Shown piece by piece: positions 1-12,344 of a stretch of 64,000 bases of DNA. Under the pieces are notes generated by a model. The model did no database searches. It was not told the DNA's origin and saw only the letters and a list, made by a program, of their open reading frames with translations. The first letter of the stretch is position 1; each line of letters opens with the position of its first letter. The DNA is from Hygrocybe punicea (lineage: Eukaryota; Basidiomycota; Agaricomycetes; Agaricales; Hygrophoraceae), in assembly GCA_963556145.1 (NCBI GenBank), contig OY744468.1, positions 6,076,001 to 6,140,000 of the forward strand, read 5' to 3'. The position numbers were made by a program, and so were the translations under genes.

Positions 1-383
1 CCTAGTAATAGTAGTAATAGTGCAGGTACTGCCTCATCATGATTTAGATCAAACATTCCCCACGTCTGGTAAGCGAGTATCTATTCACTAGTGACAAATT
101 TATTTCTCACCAGCTACGGTCATGAGTGCCCACACCTTGTGGACCTTTCTGCAAGAGGAACAAAACCGTGAGAACGATTCAGTTAACGGCGAGCGCCGTG
201 ACCTGATGGAGTACTTAAAATGTCCACCACCTACCTGTATTGTAATGGCGGACAAGTGGCAGGAAACGCGTCAGTGTTCCAGGCTCGCACCGGATGTGTA
301 AAGCCCCCTCCGAGGCTCCGGGTCACTCGTTTGTTCCTTTCCTCTCAACCTGAACTGAAACTATCCTTCTTGCCAGTGCTACC
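1..383. other. 5' flank, no supported gene
   Basis: An ATG at 122 opens a 59-codon frame that closes near 300 and resembles no family I know. It does not join in phase to the kelch gene that starts at 384, so it may be a leader or an upstream exon with an unseen splice. Confidence 0.3.
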
Positions 384-2849
384 ATGTATTCTAACAATGA
401 CTACCCCACCGATTTGCACAATACGACTGGGAATATACCTACAAAGCGAATCGTGTGTTCACATTCTGTCGTCTTTCTCGATAGGATTGCTGACTCCCAA
501 GTCATGATCAAGGGGGCTTCGGTAACTGTCATAGGTTCCAAGGCATATCTCTTTGTAAGTTTATGTCTATACGACCACCAGTTCCGTCACTAATCTCAGC
601 GAAGGGGGGTAGTCTTGCCGCCGAACAGCCCGCAGAACAAGCCAAGAGCTTTACGCTTCTTCATCCAGTTGTCGCCAATTTGTTTGTATGCGACCTGGAG
701 AGATTTACGTGGGAAGAAGTGCACTCTCCACATTTCACACCACCCGCGCGTTGCTTTCATAGTGCTAATGCTTGTAAAGTTTTGCTGGTTCTCGAAATCG
801 GGCGGCTAATGACAAATCGTTGTTTGCCTCAGGGAACGAGCAATTGGTCATTTTTGGCGGATCTGGAACATATGAACATCCGGATGGTTGGAAGCCATTC
901 AATGATGTGCAGATTTTCAACACCACGCACGGCCGCTGGCTCCCACCTCGCGAATTCAGCGGCGGGATCAATTATTTAGGCTCCACTCCAATGGCTCGAC
1001 ATTCTCACCTCTCCTCAGTGATCAAAGATCGCCTCCTTGTTCTCGGAGGGGTCGGCATTCGTGAGAAAGCGCTACAGGACATACACATTTATGATCTCCG
1101 ACAAAACACTTGGGTCCAAGTCTATCGCCGCAGCTATCCTCGACACCTTGAAAAATCTTTTGCAGTTGTAGCATGCGCAGATCCGCACGTTCATGTACCT
1201 TCAGAGCTTTCACAAGGATCACGCACGGCGTCAGGTAATAGCCCATCTTCGTCAGTCTTTGTGTTAGTAGCATTCCACTATAATCCGTCCCCTTTGCTGA
1301 TAACATTTAGTCTACCGGGCCCTAGTATTCCTATCTCGCCGAATATTTCCTCCTCAAGTTCTTATTCGCTCTCATATTCCACGCACTCCACAGATGACGT
1401 CCCATGCCTGGTGCATGTATACAGCGGTGAAAAGGTGCGGTTAGTCTTCGGCAACTAAAGGTCTTATCTGATATACAACTAAAGCTTGAAACCTTTTCCT
1501 GGCTCCCGTCTCCTGAGCTTACCATTCATGACCAATCTTTAAACCTAGGTTATGAACCATCACCTTCCACTCTCCGATTTCCCGTTGGAGCAATAATTGG
1601 GATGCATTTGATCATCTCCGGCAATCCTGTGTCTGGGGTTGTTGAGATTTGGATGCTCGACCTCCTCACCTTGACCTGGTCTATCATCGAACCGGGAATA
1701 GATGTGGTCGCTGGTTCCTGGCTTCAGGGCTGCTTATGGCGCGATTCAAACAAGTTCGTCATGTTCGGTAACCGGAGTGTGGACGCAGGTGACTACGGGG
1801 AGCGCCACACCTGCTGGGACTGTGTTGCAGTCATTGATCTAGAATCCTTTGGGATTTACCAACCGCCCGCACCGGAGTATGATTCCGAGATTCAGAAATT
1901 TCGCCTGGATGCCCTGAATAATGCCATGGACGTTGATTTCAAAGTGATATGCGAAGACGGTCGAATAATCATGTGTTCTCGAAATCACCTCGAATCTGGT
2001 TGGCCGTGGTTCAAGTTACAACTTGAGCAAAATACAAGGCTTGCTTTGATGACTCCACCAGCTTCTGCACGAAGCTCACGACAATACAACGGTGGTTCTA
2101 CGTCACTTCAGGGTCAGCTTTACCCACGAATTAAATCAGACTCCTTCGACCTAGCCGAACCATACGAGGTGGTTTGGGCATTGCTGCAATATTTCTACAC
2201 CCTATCGTTGTCTTCGGGACAGACGCCATCCGTTTTGTGCCGTCTTCTGGTGTTATCAACTAAATACGAAATTCCTCGCCTTCAGTCGCTGGTAAAGTAC
2301 GCTATGCATCAGGATCTTTCGGAAGATACTTGCGATATTTTCTGCAAAGCAGCTTTTGATTGCAAATGCCAAAGTTTGCAATTTCGGTATATATCCCTTG
2401 CCTTGTACACACTTTGCCTTTAACTTATGGTGAATTTTAGCTGCATGACATTCAAAACCGTTCAAACTTCCACCTCCCCCTACGCACAGCCCTCTCGAAG
2501 CAGGAGGACTCTCCCCCTACCACATCCAAAGAACAGCCAAAGCAGACCTCTCTCTCCGGCTTCGAAGCAGGGAACCGGCGGATTCTTGAACTTTATAACC
2601 TCCAAAATTAATTTGCCAGGCCGGTTCAGTCCTCGCCCGTCGGCTCCCGCTCTGCAGAATGAAGGAGGAAGTGCACTGCAACCTGCTTCACACACAACTT
2701 CTAAACAGAAGTCCCGGCGAGTAGGCGGGCGGCACCATTTTCCCACAAGGCCCCAGGAACCCAAAGACAAAGTGGACCAAAAGTCGAAAATTACCCCTGG
2801 ACCTCGACATCACATCTCTCCAAGGAAACAACAGCCCATGCCCAATTGA
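384..2849 (+). CDS. Kelch-repeat protein with C-terminal BTB-like region
   Basis: Five exons are inferred: 384-554, 605-773, 833-1434, 1485-2386 and 2441-2849, summing to 750 codons in phase. The N-terminal half has kelch-type blades: a GASVTVIGSKAYLFGG-like turn across the first intron, then NEQLVIFGG and DRLLVLGG, each followed by a Y/F-D-L...W strand. Around residues 450-600 comes a region whose end (VVWALLQYFYT, then LLVLSTKYEIPRLQ) matches the back helices of a BTB/POZ fold. The last ~130 residues are basic, Ser/Pro-rich and low complexity. Kelch/BTB proteins usually act as protein-interaction adaptors, often for Cul3 ubiquitin ligases; that role is inferred from the family. The stretch 1235-1310 looks like an intron but leaving it in keeps the frame, so it is treated as exon. 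The first ATG in the kelch frame (384) was taken as the start; an upstream exon is possible. Confidence 0.75.
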
Positions 2850-3383
2850 CACCAGAAGAAACTTGAATCATAATGGGACTGTTTATTAATAATAATACCT
2901 GTGATTTACAGCTGGCTAGCGCCTATGTGTCAGGCTCACGAACGATGGGTGAAGTATATACAAATCTAGGGATGGTGTGGAAGGTTTCCTAGAATCTCGA
3001 TCGGGCATGTATGATCTTCCTTGATTGGGTTGGGGTCACAAAGGCTGCCCACGGAGTTTGAAAGTTTGTTCAATGGCTGTGCGCCAATCTTGCCCGGGCC
3101 AGTGGTTTTGCTTAAACGCTGAGAGTTCACGCAGGTGCCGTTTCCCAACCCTGAAATTAATTACTTCCTTTTACATGGCGGGACTTTTCACAGCGCCACC
3201 ACACAAGCAATTCATGCTTATTTGGACAAGGTCATGACTGGTGCATAAAGCGCAGTAACTTATACAGTTCTAGTTCTACCCTTCCCGCTACTTATCAATT
3301 AATATATCAAGATCCGCCAGCGCCTCTTCGTGGCGGAAAGCGAGGCGCTGGTAGCTGTGGGAGAGGCGCATGCATTTGGCATA
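2850..3383. other. Intergenic, nothing recognised
   Basis: Between two co-oriented genes. The translation from 3330 onward is open but begins with GTG; the first ATG in that frame is at 3384. Confidence 0.4.
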
Positions 3384-6300
3384 ATGCACCCTTTCATGGA
3401 ACCTGTACTTGATGCAAAACGCAACCGAACCTACTGGCATCTTTCCTCCATGGATCCTTTGTTTTTACTTCACATCCTCGTGGGCGTTCTTACATCTATT
3501 CGCGAGAAATACGAACGTTTTAGCATCCTAAAGGATGACCAGCGCAACTCGCTCGCTCGCTTCAAGCATGTCAGTAAAGCCTTGAAGGACGATCTGACTC
3601 TCTACAAATCCCTATTCGAAGCTTTCGTCCACCACGGGAATAGCGAAGGGTTGTCAGAACTACTCCGTACGGAAGATGGGAAGAAAGCCTACAATGGTCT
3701 TGGATTGGCGCTGGAACGCGTAAATGAATTGTTAAAAAAGTCAGATCATACTGTCACAGCCCGAGTCCCGGAATCAGCCACAACCCCGACTCATCTCGAA
3801 ACAATCGTAGGACCTATCGTGCTGGCCGACGCAGTCGAGTCTACCACGGAATCCATCGATAATACTACGTCACAGCTTGCGACATGCCAGGTCGATATTG
3901 CGCGGGCATTCAAGTACTTCCATGCGCTTTACCTTCTCCACAATGCACCCTCTTCCAACAGCTCACCCGAATTTCACCCAAACACCCGAGAAGACTTGAA
4001 TGCCCTTGATGCAGTCGTCTCCTCTTTTCACCGTCGTCCGTTCGGAGTGTGCTCAACCGGAGACAGTGCTGTTAACGTCGACCAACTCTGCCTTCTCAAC
4101 AAAGATCAGGAGACAGCAGCAAGACACACGAAACTTATGATCGACGCGGGCAGGAACTGGGTCGACGACCAATTGGTGGAAGTGAATAGCGTCAACATCT
4201 TGGGCCTTGTGCAGACCAGATTAATGGAGTTTCTTTGGAGCTGCAGCCTGGAACAGCTCAAGGGCGAGTCTCTGGAGTTATCTTCCGACCTTGAATCCGA
4301 TAAAATGGAAGTCGGGGTTGACGTTCGGGTCCTTGAGGCAAACCTGAAGGGTGCCATCGCTCGAGCAACACAGCAAAAGTTCTCCATTGCTTTCTGCGGC
4401 ATGGTCAAAGCTGGGTGCGTTAAAAAGATGTTTGCTGACAATTCACTGAAAAACGAAGCTAGGAAGTCCCTTTTTCTCAATTCTCTTATGGGTAGAACAA
4501 TTCTTCCCTCTGATGGCAAGTACAGATGGCGCGTCGCACTTCTCGTGCCGGTCTCATGGTAAATTTGAATCACAGAGTTACCATCTACGGCCTGGCCCTG
4601 CCGTCTTCGGCATAAAAAAGGGCAAAAGGTCCCAAATCTATCTTTTGATCCAAAGCCATTCCGCCGGGGCCTGTTACAGCTCCAGAAACTCAAATTCGGA
4701 CTGAAGATGAAATCCTACACTCCACCAGCAGTCGACCCGTTCGCTAGCATGCTTAGCGATTCCGAATCCGCCAGTGTGACTACTACAGCAAGTACTGACG
4801 AAGACCTGGCATGGATCTACCGTTGCTGGAGTGGCCTACATCAGAACACACGGCAAAATCTGCTTCGATTCGAAGACTCTGAATTTCAGTTATCGGCCCA
4901 AGTTGAAGGTGACGTCCTGGTCAGAAATCTTGTCCGTCGTTTCATAAACCATTCTATGGCTACTTATTGATTAGGACGAAATCCAGCTCAGTGAGATCAA
5001 TGACATCGTCAGACTCTGCCATCGCTTCTGCCTGGGCTTCACGATGGATGATGTCGACTGGCCCCTCCTCATTGTCGAGTTCGACTCATTGCGAGACCAA
5101 GATATCGAGGGAGTTTTTGAAGTGAGTATTAGGCATTTCTAGATTGGCAGAAACTCACCTGGAGTCCTGTTTAGTTCATAGATCTTCCAGTACGTGGAAG
5201 GTCGACATTCGCTAAAAAAAGACTCATTTTGGCATATAGGGTCTGGGAGAGGGATTCGAAGACGTATGGTAAAACTTTTCTCACTATACGGACTGACTGA
5301 ACAGCATCCTTCTCACAGTATGATTTCGAAGAACTAATTCGACGGGTAGCGAAGGACACTCATGCAGTAGTACCCATCATCAACTTCAAAGAGGTTCCGA
5401 AAGAGGACTGGAAGCGTCTACCGGACATCATATCATCTGGCCCCGGTGTGCGCACGGATTTTGTCGTATGCACTCACTTCGATCAGGTTGGCCTTCACGC
5501 GCTGTTTCTTTCCCGTGCAATTTCACCCGAATATCGTCCACAGATCAACCCGAACAACTTACCTGAGCAGCGTGTGAACGTAGCAAAAGTTTTCTGGCCT
5601 AACAACCCAGGATTTACCGATCGCATTATACCCTGCTCTTCACTCTTGGGTCTTGGTGCTTTTACCCTCTTGCGTAAGTCAACACACAAGAAGCCGGAAC
5701 TTTCGAGCTTCTGGAACCCAGAGAAAATTGAGTATCATGTAAGTATTGCCTCTCCGAATGTCAGACATAACTTTTCAGACCCTTTCAGTGCGCTGAAAAA
5801 ATCTTGGGTGCTGGAAATACGGAAGGAAATTTCGCATCTTTTGACCTCGAGAAGTGGCGGAAAGCTTGCAAAGTGCAACTCAAACGTAGTGGCCTGGAAG
5901 ATGCGCTGCATAGCTTGAGCACGGACATGGTCGCAAGGGCCAGGCAACGCGTGCTGATCGTAGAAGGACGTCAATTGTGGATACAACTGCACAAACTTGC
6001 AAATGGCCAAAGGTGCTTATAAGACTCAGGGCTCTGAATCAGTTCATTCATTTATTTACGGAGCTTCCCAGACGCCTTCTCCTAAATTTCCGTCGGAACG
6101 AAGCCGAATTTGAACGAGCTGAACAAAAGTTCAAGTCCGCCAAAGAAGAATTTATCTCGGCACTTAAGAAATGGGAAGGCGAGGAAGCAAAGAGGAGTCA
6201 GGACTATGAAGAGAAGCTTCGTCGTGGCCTTGGTGTCCTAGTTAAGGCCGGTATTGATGCTGTGGCCAAGGCAATGCGAAGCACAATGGCCGAATGGAGT

Positions 6301-7392
6301 CATCCAGTCTGATCGTTCTCCATTATATTTATATTCCTTTACCTAATTCAATTTTCAACCAGGTCTCCCATTCAATTTCGAATGTTCCTGCCATATCGAC
6401 TCTCGATTCCAGCGCCCCAACTCCGCAATTCGCCCAGTCACCTGGGCATAATATTGGTCCCGTTCCAAAGGTCCTTACTGTCGACTCACAGGCTGCTGCG
6501 GAAGACTTCTTTCACGAGAGTCAGAAGAAATTAACTCACTCATTGACAGAGCTCAGGCGTCAATTTGTCTCAAAAATTCGGGAGTTGGCAGATCGTGCCA
6601 GAAAAGAACGTTTTGAAAACCTCACAAAAGCGATCAAGTCCTTGGATGAAACCCTCGAGCCTGAGCTTCAAGATGAAATTCTGGTCGACCTTGATGCCAA
6701 AGCGGTGAATATTCAGAGCCTTGCTTTTCGAAAAGTTCGTAGGAATATCAAAACTGAAACAATCAGGTTAGTATATTTAATTAATACGGTTGCTGCAGCT
6801 CATCACAGGGCCCGGTTTGCAGATACGGGCCGAAAGCTGCTTTTCAGGCCATCGAGACGAGCATTGCCAGGCGCATCCCGCTGGTACGAAGCAATGAAGA
6901 CTCTGACGAAGAAAATCCCCACAAGGTCGTCGAAGACCTCGGTTTCATGCTTCGTGCGCCGATCGCTGTGATTGCCACTGTACCATTTGTGCTGGGTGCT
7001 GGAATCTGGCCACTTGTGACGCAGGTACTCTACGTTCATTCAGTCTGAACAACCAAGAGGCTGACAAACGACAGTCCAAAAAATACCATTTAGATCCGGA
7101 CGTGATCGGGAAACGCTATGTAGAAAAGATCGTCAATCCCTTCCTGAAAGACCTCAGATCCGAAGGGCAAACGAGTCTCCACGAGACAATGAAAAGAAGT
7201 TCAAATATTTCCAGGGCTGCGGTGGTCGATGCTTTGAAGAGGGAAAATGACAGGTACGAGAAGGAGCGAGCAGAGAAGCAAACGCCACCTCCAAAGGAGC
7301 ATGTGGCGCAACTAGTGGCGATCCACTCGAGTTTTGTGGCTGCGGAGGCGGCGTTCATGAGACTGAGGGAGCATTTAGACAAGTTCGTGTAG
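3384..7392 (+). CDS. Dynamin-superfamily-like large GTPase (1,142 aa)
   Basis: Twelve exons join in phase: 3384-4414, 4463-4515, 4576-4931, 4975-5121, 5175-5189, 5240-5263, 5319-5738, 5789-6012, 6072-6306, 6363-6766, 6823-7024 and 7075-7392. All G motifs appear only after splicing. G1 is GMVKAGKS, split by the first intron. It is followed by LNSLMG and LPSTAWPC (switch I Thr). G3 is DLPG, assembled from two micro-exons of 15 and 24 nt. The G4-like motif is THFD in VVCTHFDQV. The C-terminal half is helical and charged (ERAEQKFKSAKEEF...), and a hydrophobic stretch near residue 1,020 (PIAVIATVPFVLGAGIWPLV) could insert in a membrane. The family remodels membranes using GTP. The N-terminal ~340 residues are helical and unassigned. 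The second intron appears to use a GC donor (4516). The exon junction at 4931/4975 is the least certain. Start at first ATG; an upstream exon cannot be excluded. Confidence 0.75.
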
Positions 7393-7618
7393 TTGTTATG
7401 CGTGCATTGTATTACTTATGGTCTGGGGCGGCTCTCGTTTAGGTATACATTGTGTGAAAACTCACGTGAGTGATTTCATAATAGCTTCTCCCGAAACGTT
7501 TCCGTGGATGCTCTACAGGTGGTGGGGAAAGATTTACATTTTAGCTTTAGACGAATAGTCCTGGACAAACAATGGCATTATCGGCAGCATACCAGCACGG
7601 GAGTAGACCCACCTCAAG

Positions 7619-7930
7619 CTAAGCCTTCTTAACGGAGGCGGGAGTAACATTGGAATAGTACCGGATATCGGGATTCACCTCAAAGGCTGGCACGCATAGT
7701 TGTCGTGAAACTGTCAAAGGTAGCAAGTAATGCTGACTTCGGTAAATATACCAGTCAACAAGTCGCCAACATTGACAACAATGGCGCCGATACCGTGAAT
7801 GCTAAGTTTCAACATTGAATTCGAATTCCGGCTGGAGAGACTAGATTTACGAACGCCCAGGATCCCATCGAAGTCGAACACCGGAAGGCCTGCCAGTGAA
7901 GTACATCACTGGCGGTGGAAAAGAAATTTC
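7619..7930 (-). pseudogene. Decayed 2-oxoglutarate/Fe(II) oxygenase-like fragment
   Basis: On the minus strand one frame reads GLPVFDFDGILGV and, 30 residues on, GIGAIVVNVGDLLT. This spacing and wording match the late strands of isopenicillin-N-synthase-like dioxygenases (LQV.D...W..V.P.PGA.VVNVGD). A possible intron follows, and the frame ends in VNPDIRYYSNV and a stop at 7619-7621. The upstream HxD iron-binding strand was not found intact; stops interrupt that frame near 7900. The downstream His motif was also not seen. It is probably a relic, but a coding gene with introns I failed to resolve (up to about 8400) is the alternative. Confidence 0.35.
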
Positions 7931-8804
7931 GAAATAAGTCCTGCACCAGAACAGAAAGCGGCCATGAATCGTCTGCCAAAATGAAAGCTTCTCCTATCGA
8001 TAACAAGACGGGTGGATAAAACGTACTTAGAACACGACATCCTGAGCTATATGCAGTCTGTTGGTGTTGAACCCAAACTACCCTGGCAATACTCCCGGGT
8101 CCTACGAGACATAGAAAATGATCGTGCCTGTTAAAGTAAACATCCAAAGCAAAAGATGACTGGAACAAACCCATGGGCATACTGGCTGGCAGTTGCGGCG
8201 GAAAACCACTCATATGGGGGAATTGCTTCGATACAATCGTGTTGAAGACACGGATTTGTTGAGTGCAATCCGCTGGCCTCGTAAATGGCATCTTCGCAAG
8301 TTCTTTTCCCCATTTCTTATAGCTGGCTTTGAACTCCCTGGAATTCGCGAATTATTGTCTATGTCGACTTCCTGGAGGACCATGATATAAGAACGATTTG
8401 TGCCATGTCATGGCGCACGCAGTGCTCTCCCTGACGCTCGAAGTTTGGGTGCTGCAGGGAGCGTGTCGCATTCATTTCTGCACAAACAACGCCGGGGGCT
8501 GTGGGTCCCGTGAAGATACATAAAACGGTCATGATCGACGTACGATTCTTTGGTGACTGCGAGGCAAGCTCCAATTTCCTAGTGCATTACGCCATGACAA
8601 GGGAGACTTCGATATGAAACGTAGGATGACCCCTTGCCTGCACCCATGAGGCTGTGAGGCGCAGCATCCAGACGACCGGAACGCGATTTTAGCGTGTATC
8701 ATCGTAATAAGTCTAGTGGGCCGTAAACCTCATGGGAGGCGCCTTGTTGACCTACAAGAGGTTCGCTGCCGCTGGGAGTGACTTTCCACGCTCTATCGAT
8801 TCCT
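7931..8804. other. No supported gene
   Basis: Only short frames on both strands. If the oxygenase fragment is part of a real gene, its 5' exons would lie here on the minus strand; I could not build them. Confidence 0.3.
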
Positions 8805-9874
8805 ATGACTCCTCAGCGCTCATCTATCATGTTTCCCAGACCTGGGACACCTACTGCAATACCCACGGCCTACAATTCTTGTCCCTCTAGCCCGCTTTCC
8901 AGAACATTTAGCCCACCGCCTAGGAGATCTGAACCTGTTCAGTATCGTATCGAGGAACGTCGTCGAACCGTTTTCGTGACATCAGACAATCCACCAACCG
9001 CTGAAGACGTTGACTTGATATTCCGACTGGCGGACATTCCCGACTCGGATGAGCCAATCTTGAGCCCTCCAACATCGTCAGCGGAAAGGGAGATCTACGT
9101 TGTCGAGCGCCCCTCGAACTCGACGAGCAATCCGCCTGACCACGTTGCTCGCACTACGATGCACAGTTCGAGGAATGCCGTGACTCTGAGAGTCGCCGAC
9201 AACACGAATACTCCCCCCAACAGTCCCACCCAGCACCGAGGATCTCCGCGTACTCCTGTCCGACAACGTATTTTGTTTTATCACAAGAACGCTCCGTATT
9301 ATGGGTTTACGAATTTCTCTCCGCATCCTGTCATGTATCATGGTCAAAGATACCCTACTAGCGAACATCTGTTCCAGTCCTTCAAAGTAAACTCATATCT
9401 CGTCGACTCGTAAGCGAATCTGACGGTGCATCAGTTTCAAGGGCATCGCCCAAGCCTTGCAGAGCATATCAGAATATGTTCGGAATGGCCAAGTGTCGCT
9501 TTCAAGGAGGCCCGTCGTTTTCAACCTGAAGTCCGCCTTGATTGGACGTTAGTTAACATCGAAAAGGTTCGTTTCTTCGCGAGTCGTGCGGTCTGAGCTT
9601 CACATTTGGCTTCCTCAGATGGATGAAACTTTGTGGCACAAATTTACGCAGCATCGTGATCTCCGAGAAGAATTACTCGCTACTGGCGATGCCGAACTTG
9701 TCGAGGTACCGTGATATACCTTAGAATCTACAAGTCATTTCGGGCTGACCCATACTATCACTGCCACAGGATTCCGATAAAGATGCTTTCTGGGGAGTGG
9801 GAGCTGATGGTCTTGGTCGCAACGAACTGGGCAAGGCATTGGAGAGATTGAGAGCTCAGCTCCGCAAGCAGTGA
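8805..9874 (+). CDS. NADAR (YbiA-like) domain protein, 301 aa
   Basis: Four exons in phase: 8805-9386, 9435-9566, 9619-9705 and 9770-9874. Residues ~1-155 are Ser/Pro-rich and probably disordered. From residue ~160 a NADAR domain runs to the end: ILFYHKNAPYYGFTNFSPHP, YPTSEHLFQSFKF (the Glu of this motif is the likely catalytic residue), WTLVNIEKMDETLWHKFTQH, and DAFWGVGADGLGRNELGKAL. The family cleaves N-glycosidic bonds of ADP-ribose-type or riboflavin-pathway substrates; the substrate here is unknown. The domain is full length, ending within a few residues of the last conserved helix as usual. The ATG at 8805 is the first in frame. Confidence 0.88.
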
Positions 9875-10601
9875 TGAGTTATAGGAGAAGGTTGCAACAA
9901 GCCACTTTCAAGTTCCCCATTAGTATTAACCAAGGTATGAATAACACGAAGTGTCGGCGTGTTGTTCAATCCACCTCTAAGTTGTCGCAGACTTCTAGCT
10001 ATTTTGAGCGGTCTTAGGTTTCTACAGTGCTTATCAATTGTTCAGAATCCGTGCTGTGCGTGAAACAATTCGAGATCTATCAATTTAGGCACCACACTGA
10101 CCGTTTGGCCATTGTTTCGAAAGGCTTCGTGTGATTTCATTTAGGCTGCTCGTTATCTCTCACTTCACCGTCTTCCACCAAGGTTTAATCTCTTTACAAC
10201 GGAACTTTTGCAGCTCACCACCAATGCGCTTCATTCTCAGGGCGATCAAGCTAGCCAGATACGGTCTGTACCTTTTACACTCCGGGTTGGCTCTTGGTCG
10301 TCCGAAATTGGAAATCGAAGCGGCGATATTTCCTTCTAGATCTTACGAAACTCATCGTATATCATGAGTGCAGCGAGTTCCAGTGCGTCGCGAACCATTA
10401 TTCTCACAGTATGATCGCCGTTCAACGTTCATTAACGTTCATTGATAAGAAACTCTTTGGGGTTCTGTACCTGTGACAGGAACAAGCGCATGCCTATGGA
10501 TGGATGATGTGTTTAAAACCGTGCCTTCGAAACTTGGAGTTTGAACAGCCCTCCCCACTCTCACCTTGCTGCGACCGTCTACTATTGTACGCTACTCGCT
10601 T
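9875..10601. other. Intergenic, nothing recognised
   Basis: Short unsupported frames only; likely the 3' UTR of the NADAR gene and the promoter of the next gene. Confidence 0.4.
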
Positions 10602-11116
10602 ATGGAGGACGACAAACTGCTCAGCCCGCTCGATTCTTCTGGTTCATCGTCGTACATATTCGATGGACCACTAACGTCGGTCCCTCCATGGTGTGAAACA
10701 AGTTTAGCTTCACAATCACTTTCTTATACAGCGGCTCCGTGTCTGACGAGGATGAGGATGCTGCTTTCTACGAGCTGTATCTGTACAGAGATCCTCCCTC
10801 TCCAGCTCTCTCGTGCCCTGATTCCATTCGTCCTATCCACGATATCCATTTCAACGTCCATGACGTAACAAATGTTGTCCCCGTCATTGCTCCCGACGCA
10901 TGCAGGGCTATTACCGGGCTCGTGACAGAAAAGGGTCTCACGGTTAGACCGGATACCTGTGGAGATTCCGTCTGTCTTACATGTGAGTGGGATCTGGTGC
11001 TGTCGCTCTACATGGCTGATTTCTCGTGGTGTCTACCAGGCCGTATAAGCTTCAACAAAAAGCCAAGTAGATGTCCCAATTGCGGCAAGCCCGTTATCGT
11101 CAATGAGCGAAATTGA
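10602..11116 (+). CDS. Small acidic protein with C-terminal Cys-x2-Cys pairs (133 aa)
   Basis: Three exons are inferred: 10602-10675, 10732-10982 and 11040-11116, in phase. The N-terminus is acidic and Ser-rich (SDEDEDAAFYELYLYRD). The C-terminus forms a zinc-ribbon or RING-like ending only when the 57-nt second intron is removed: CGDSVCLTC then CPNCGKPVIV. That intron is a multiple of three and has no stop, so retention would give a longer protein that keeps both cysteine pairs. The first donor (GTCGGT) is weak. I recognise no family; the Cys pairs suggest metal binding. Confidence 0.5.
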
Positions 11117-11672
11117 TTATCAGTGGGCGCAAACATTTTTGCTACAGTGAGTGTATTGCCTTTTCAATATCATTACACCTATGTATTGAATTCTACTTGG
11201 CCATCGTTTCCGAATCGACAGCGCCTCTGGTTTGATCCGTCGTGTAATGAATTGATTTCCGTATTTGTATGAGAATGTGGATCGGCCCTGACCGGACATT
11301 CCTTTCGAATTCTCGTTGGATTAGCAGGAAACAAAGTGGTTGGCACGAGGCCGATATCGATGGAACTCTTCGGGTTAGAATTTGGGTGCCCTACGGCATG
11401 TGTGCAGGGGTTTTGGTGGAGGCTGTCATTAAGATAATCGGATGTAACTATCAAGATTAATTTTTCATCTGCAGCTTCCATTTTCCCCACCGCTAGGAGG
11501 TGGAGCATGATGCGGAGACTGGAGAAGCAGGCAGTCGGTGGAAATGATTAATCTCGGGTGTGCTTTGTTCGTTACAATACTGGTACTGTAATAGCACACA
11601 AAGTTTGAGTTCTCACCCGCTGAATAAGCTCAATATCCGTTGTCCTCTTCGGTTTCTACTTTCCTTGTAAGA

Positions 11673-11792
11673 ATGTACTGGCCCTCGCGTTGAAGGGCGT
11701 GGAACTGGATATCGTTACAGTGGCCCAGGACCCAGGCTATGGATGTCCTCATGAAACGATGAACTTCAATTTTGTTCCTATGGAAGTTGCGA
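11673..11792 (+). pseudogene. Possible orphan exon
   Basis: An open stretch reads NVLALALKGVELDIVTVAQD and continues coding-like to a clear donor (gtacgt) at about 11793. It ends 90 bases before the long-TIR element, so it may be an exon of a gene broken by that insertion. No matching downstream exon was recognised beyond 15300, and no family is assigned. Confidence 0.25.
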
Positions 11793-12114
11793 GGTACGTC
11801 TTGCCTTTATAATAACCGGCTGCTCAGCGGCCATCTTGCTGGTGTGTGATGGAGACCTAGCTAGCTTTCCACTCGGGGTTCTACTCTATGGCAACCGAGA
11901 CTGACCTGCTCAAAAACCGTGACACAATGTGTGATAGCCGAAGGCGATAGTGTATGGACCCCGTGTACTTTTTCTTTATCAATGTACATAATGTCTATTA
12001 CTATATTCACAAGTCTCTTTTTGTAGTTGCAAGGTCATGATTCTAATATACATGGTGAAATTCTCAAAAGCATTGTGAATAGTTTAACTACATTGGCACA
12101 TATGCTACTTTTAA

Positions 12115-12344
12115 CACTGCAAATATGAAGGGATTTGTAAATTTGACATAATCCAATAATTTTCAAGAAAGTTGGCAAACTCCAAAAATTCATTCCAAAT
12201 AAAGCAATGATTGCCATTTATAGAAATAAAGGGTTCAATAGTTTATGAATTTGTTCAGTCAACAAACCATCTTATAAATTATTAATATGTTTATGGATTA
12301 TTTTAGCATAAGTCAAGTTTACAAATCCCTTGGTGTTTGCAGTG
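12115..12344. mobile_element. MITE in the left arm, Harbinger/Tourist-like
   Basis: A 230-bp insertion starts CACTGCAAATATGAAGGG and ends with the inverted CCCTTGGTGTTTGCAGTG. It is flanked by TAA on both sides (12112-12114, 12345-12347), the target type of PIF/Harbinger elements. The right arm of the host element lacks it, which gives the empty-site comparison. A-T rich, no coding capacity. Confidence 0.8.

Noticed and set aside
1235..1310. Intron in the kelch gene (gtaata...tttag)
   Set aside because: Its length is not a multiple of three and removing it breaks the frame that joins the next exon, so it is left as coding.
8131..8313. Minus-strand exons of an oxygenase
   Set aside because: Frames here do not contain the expected HxD or earlier family blocks.
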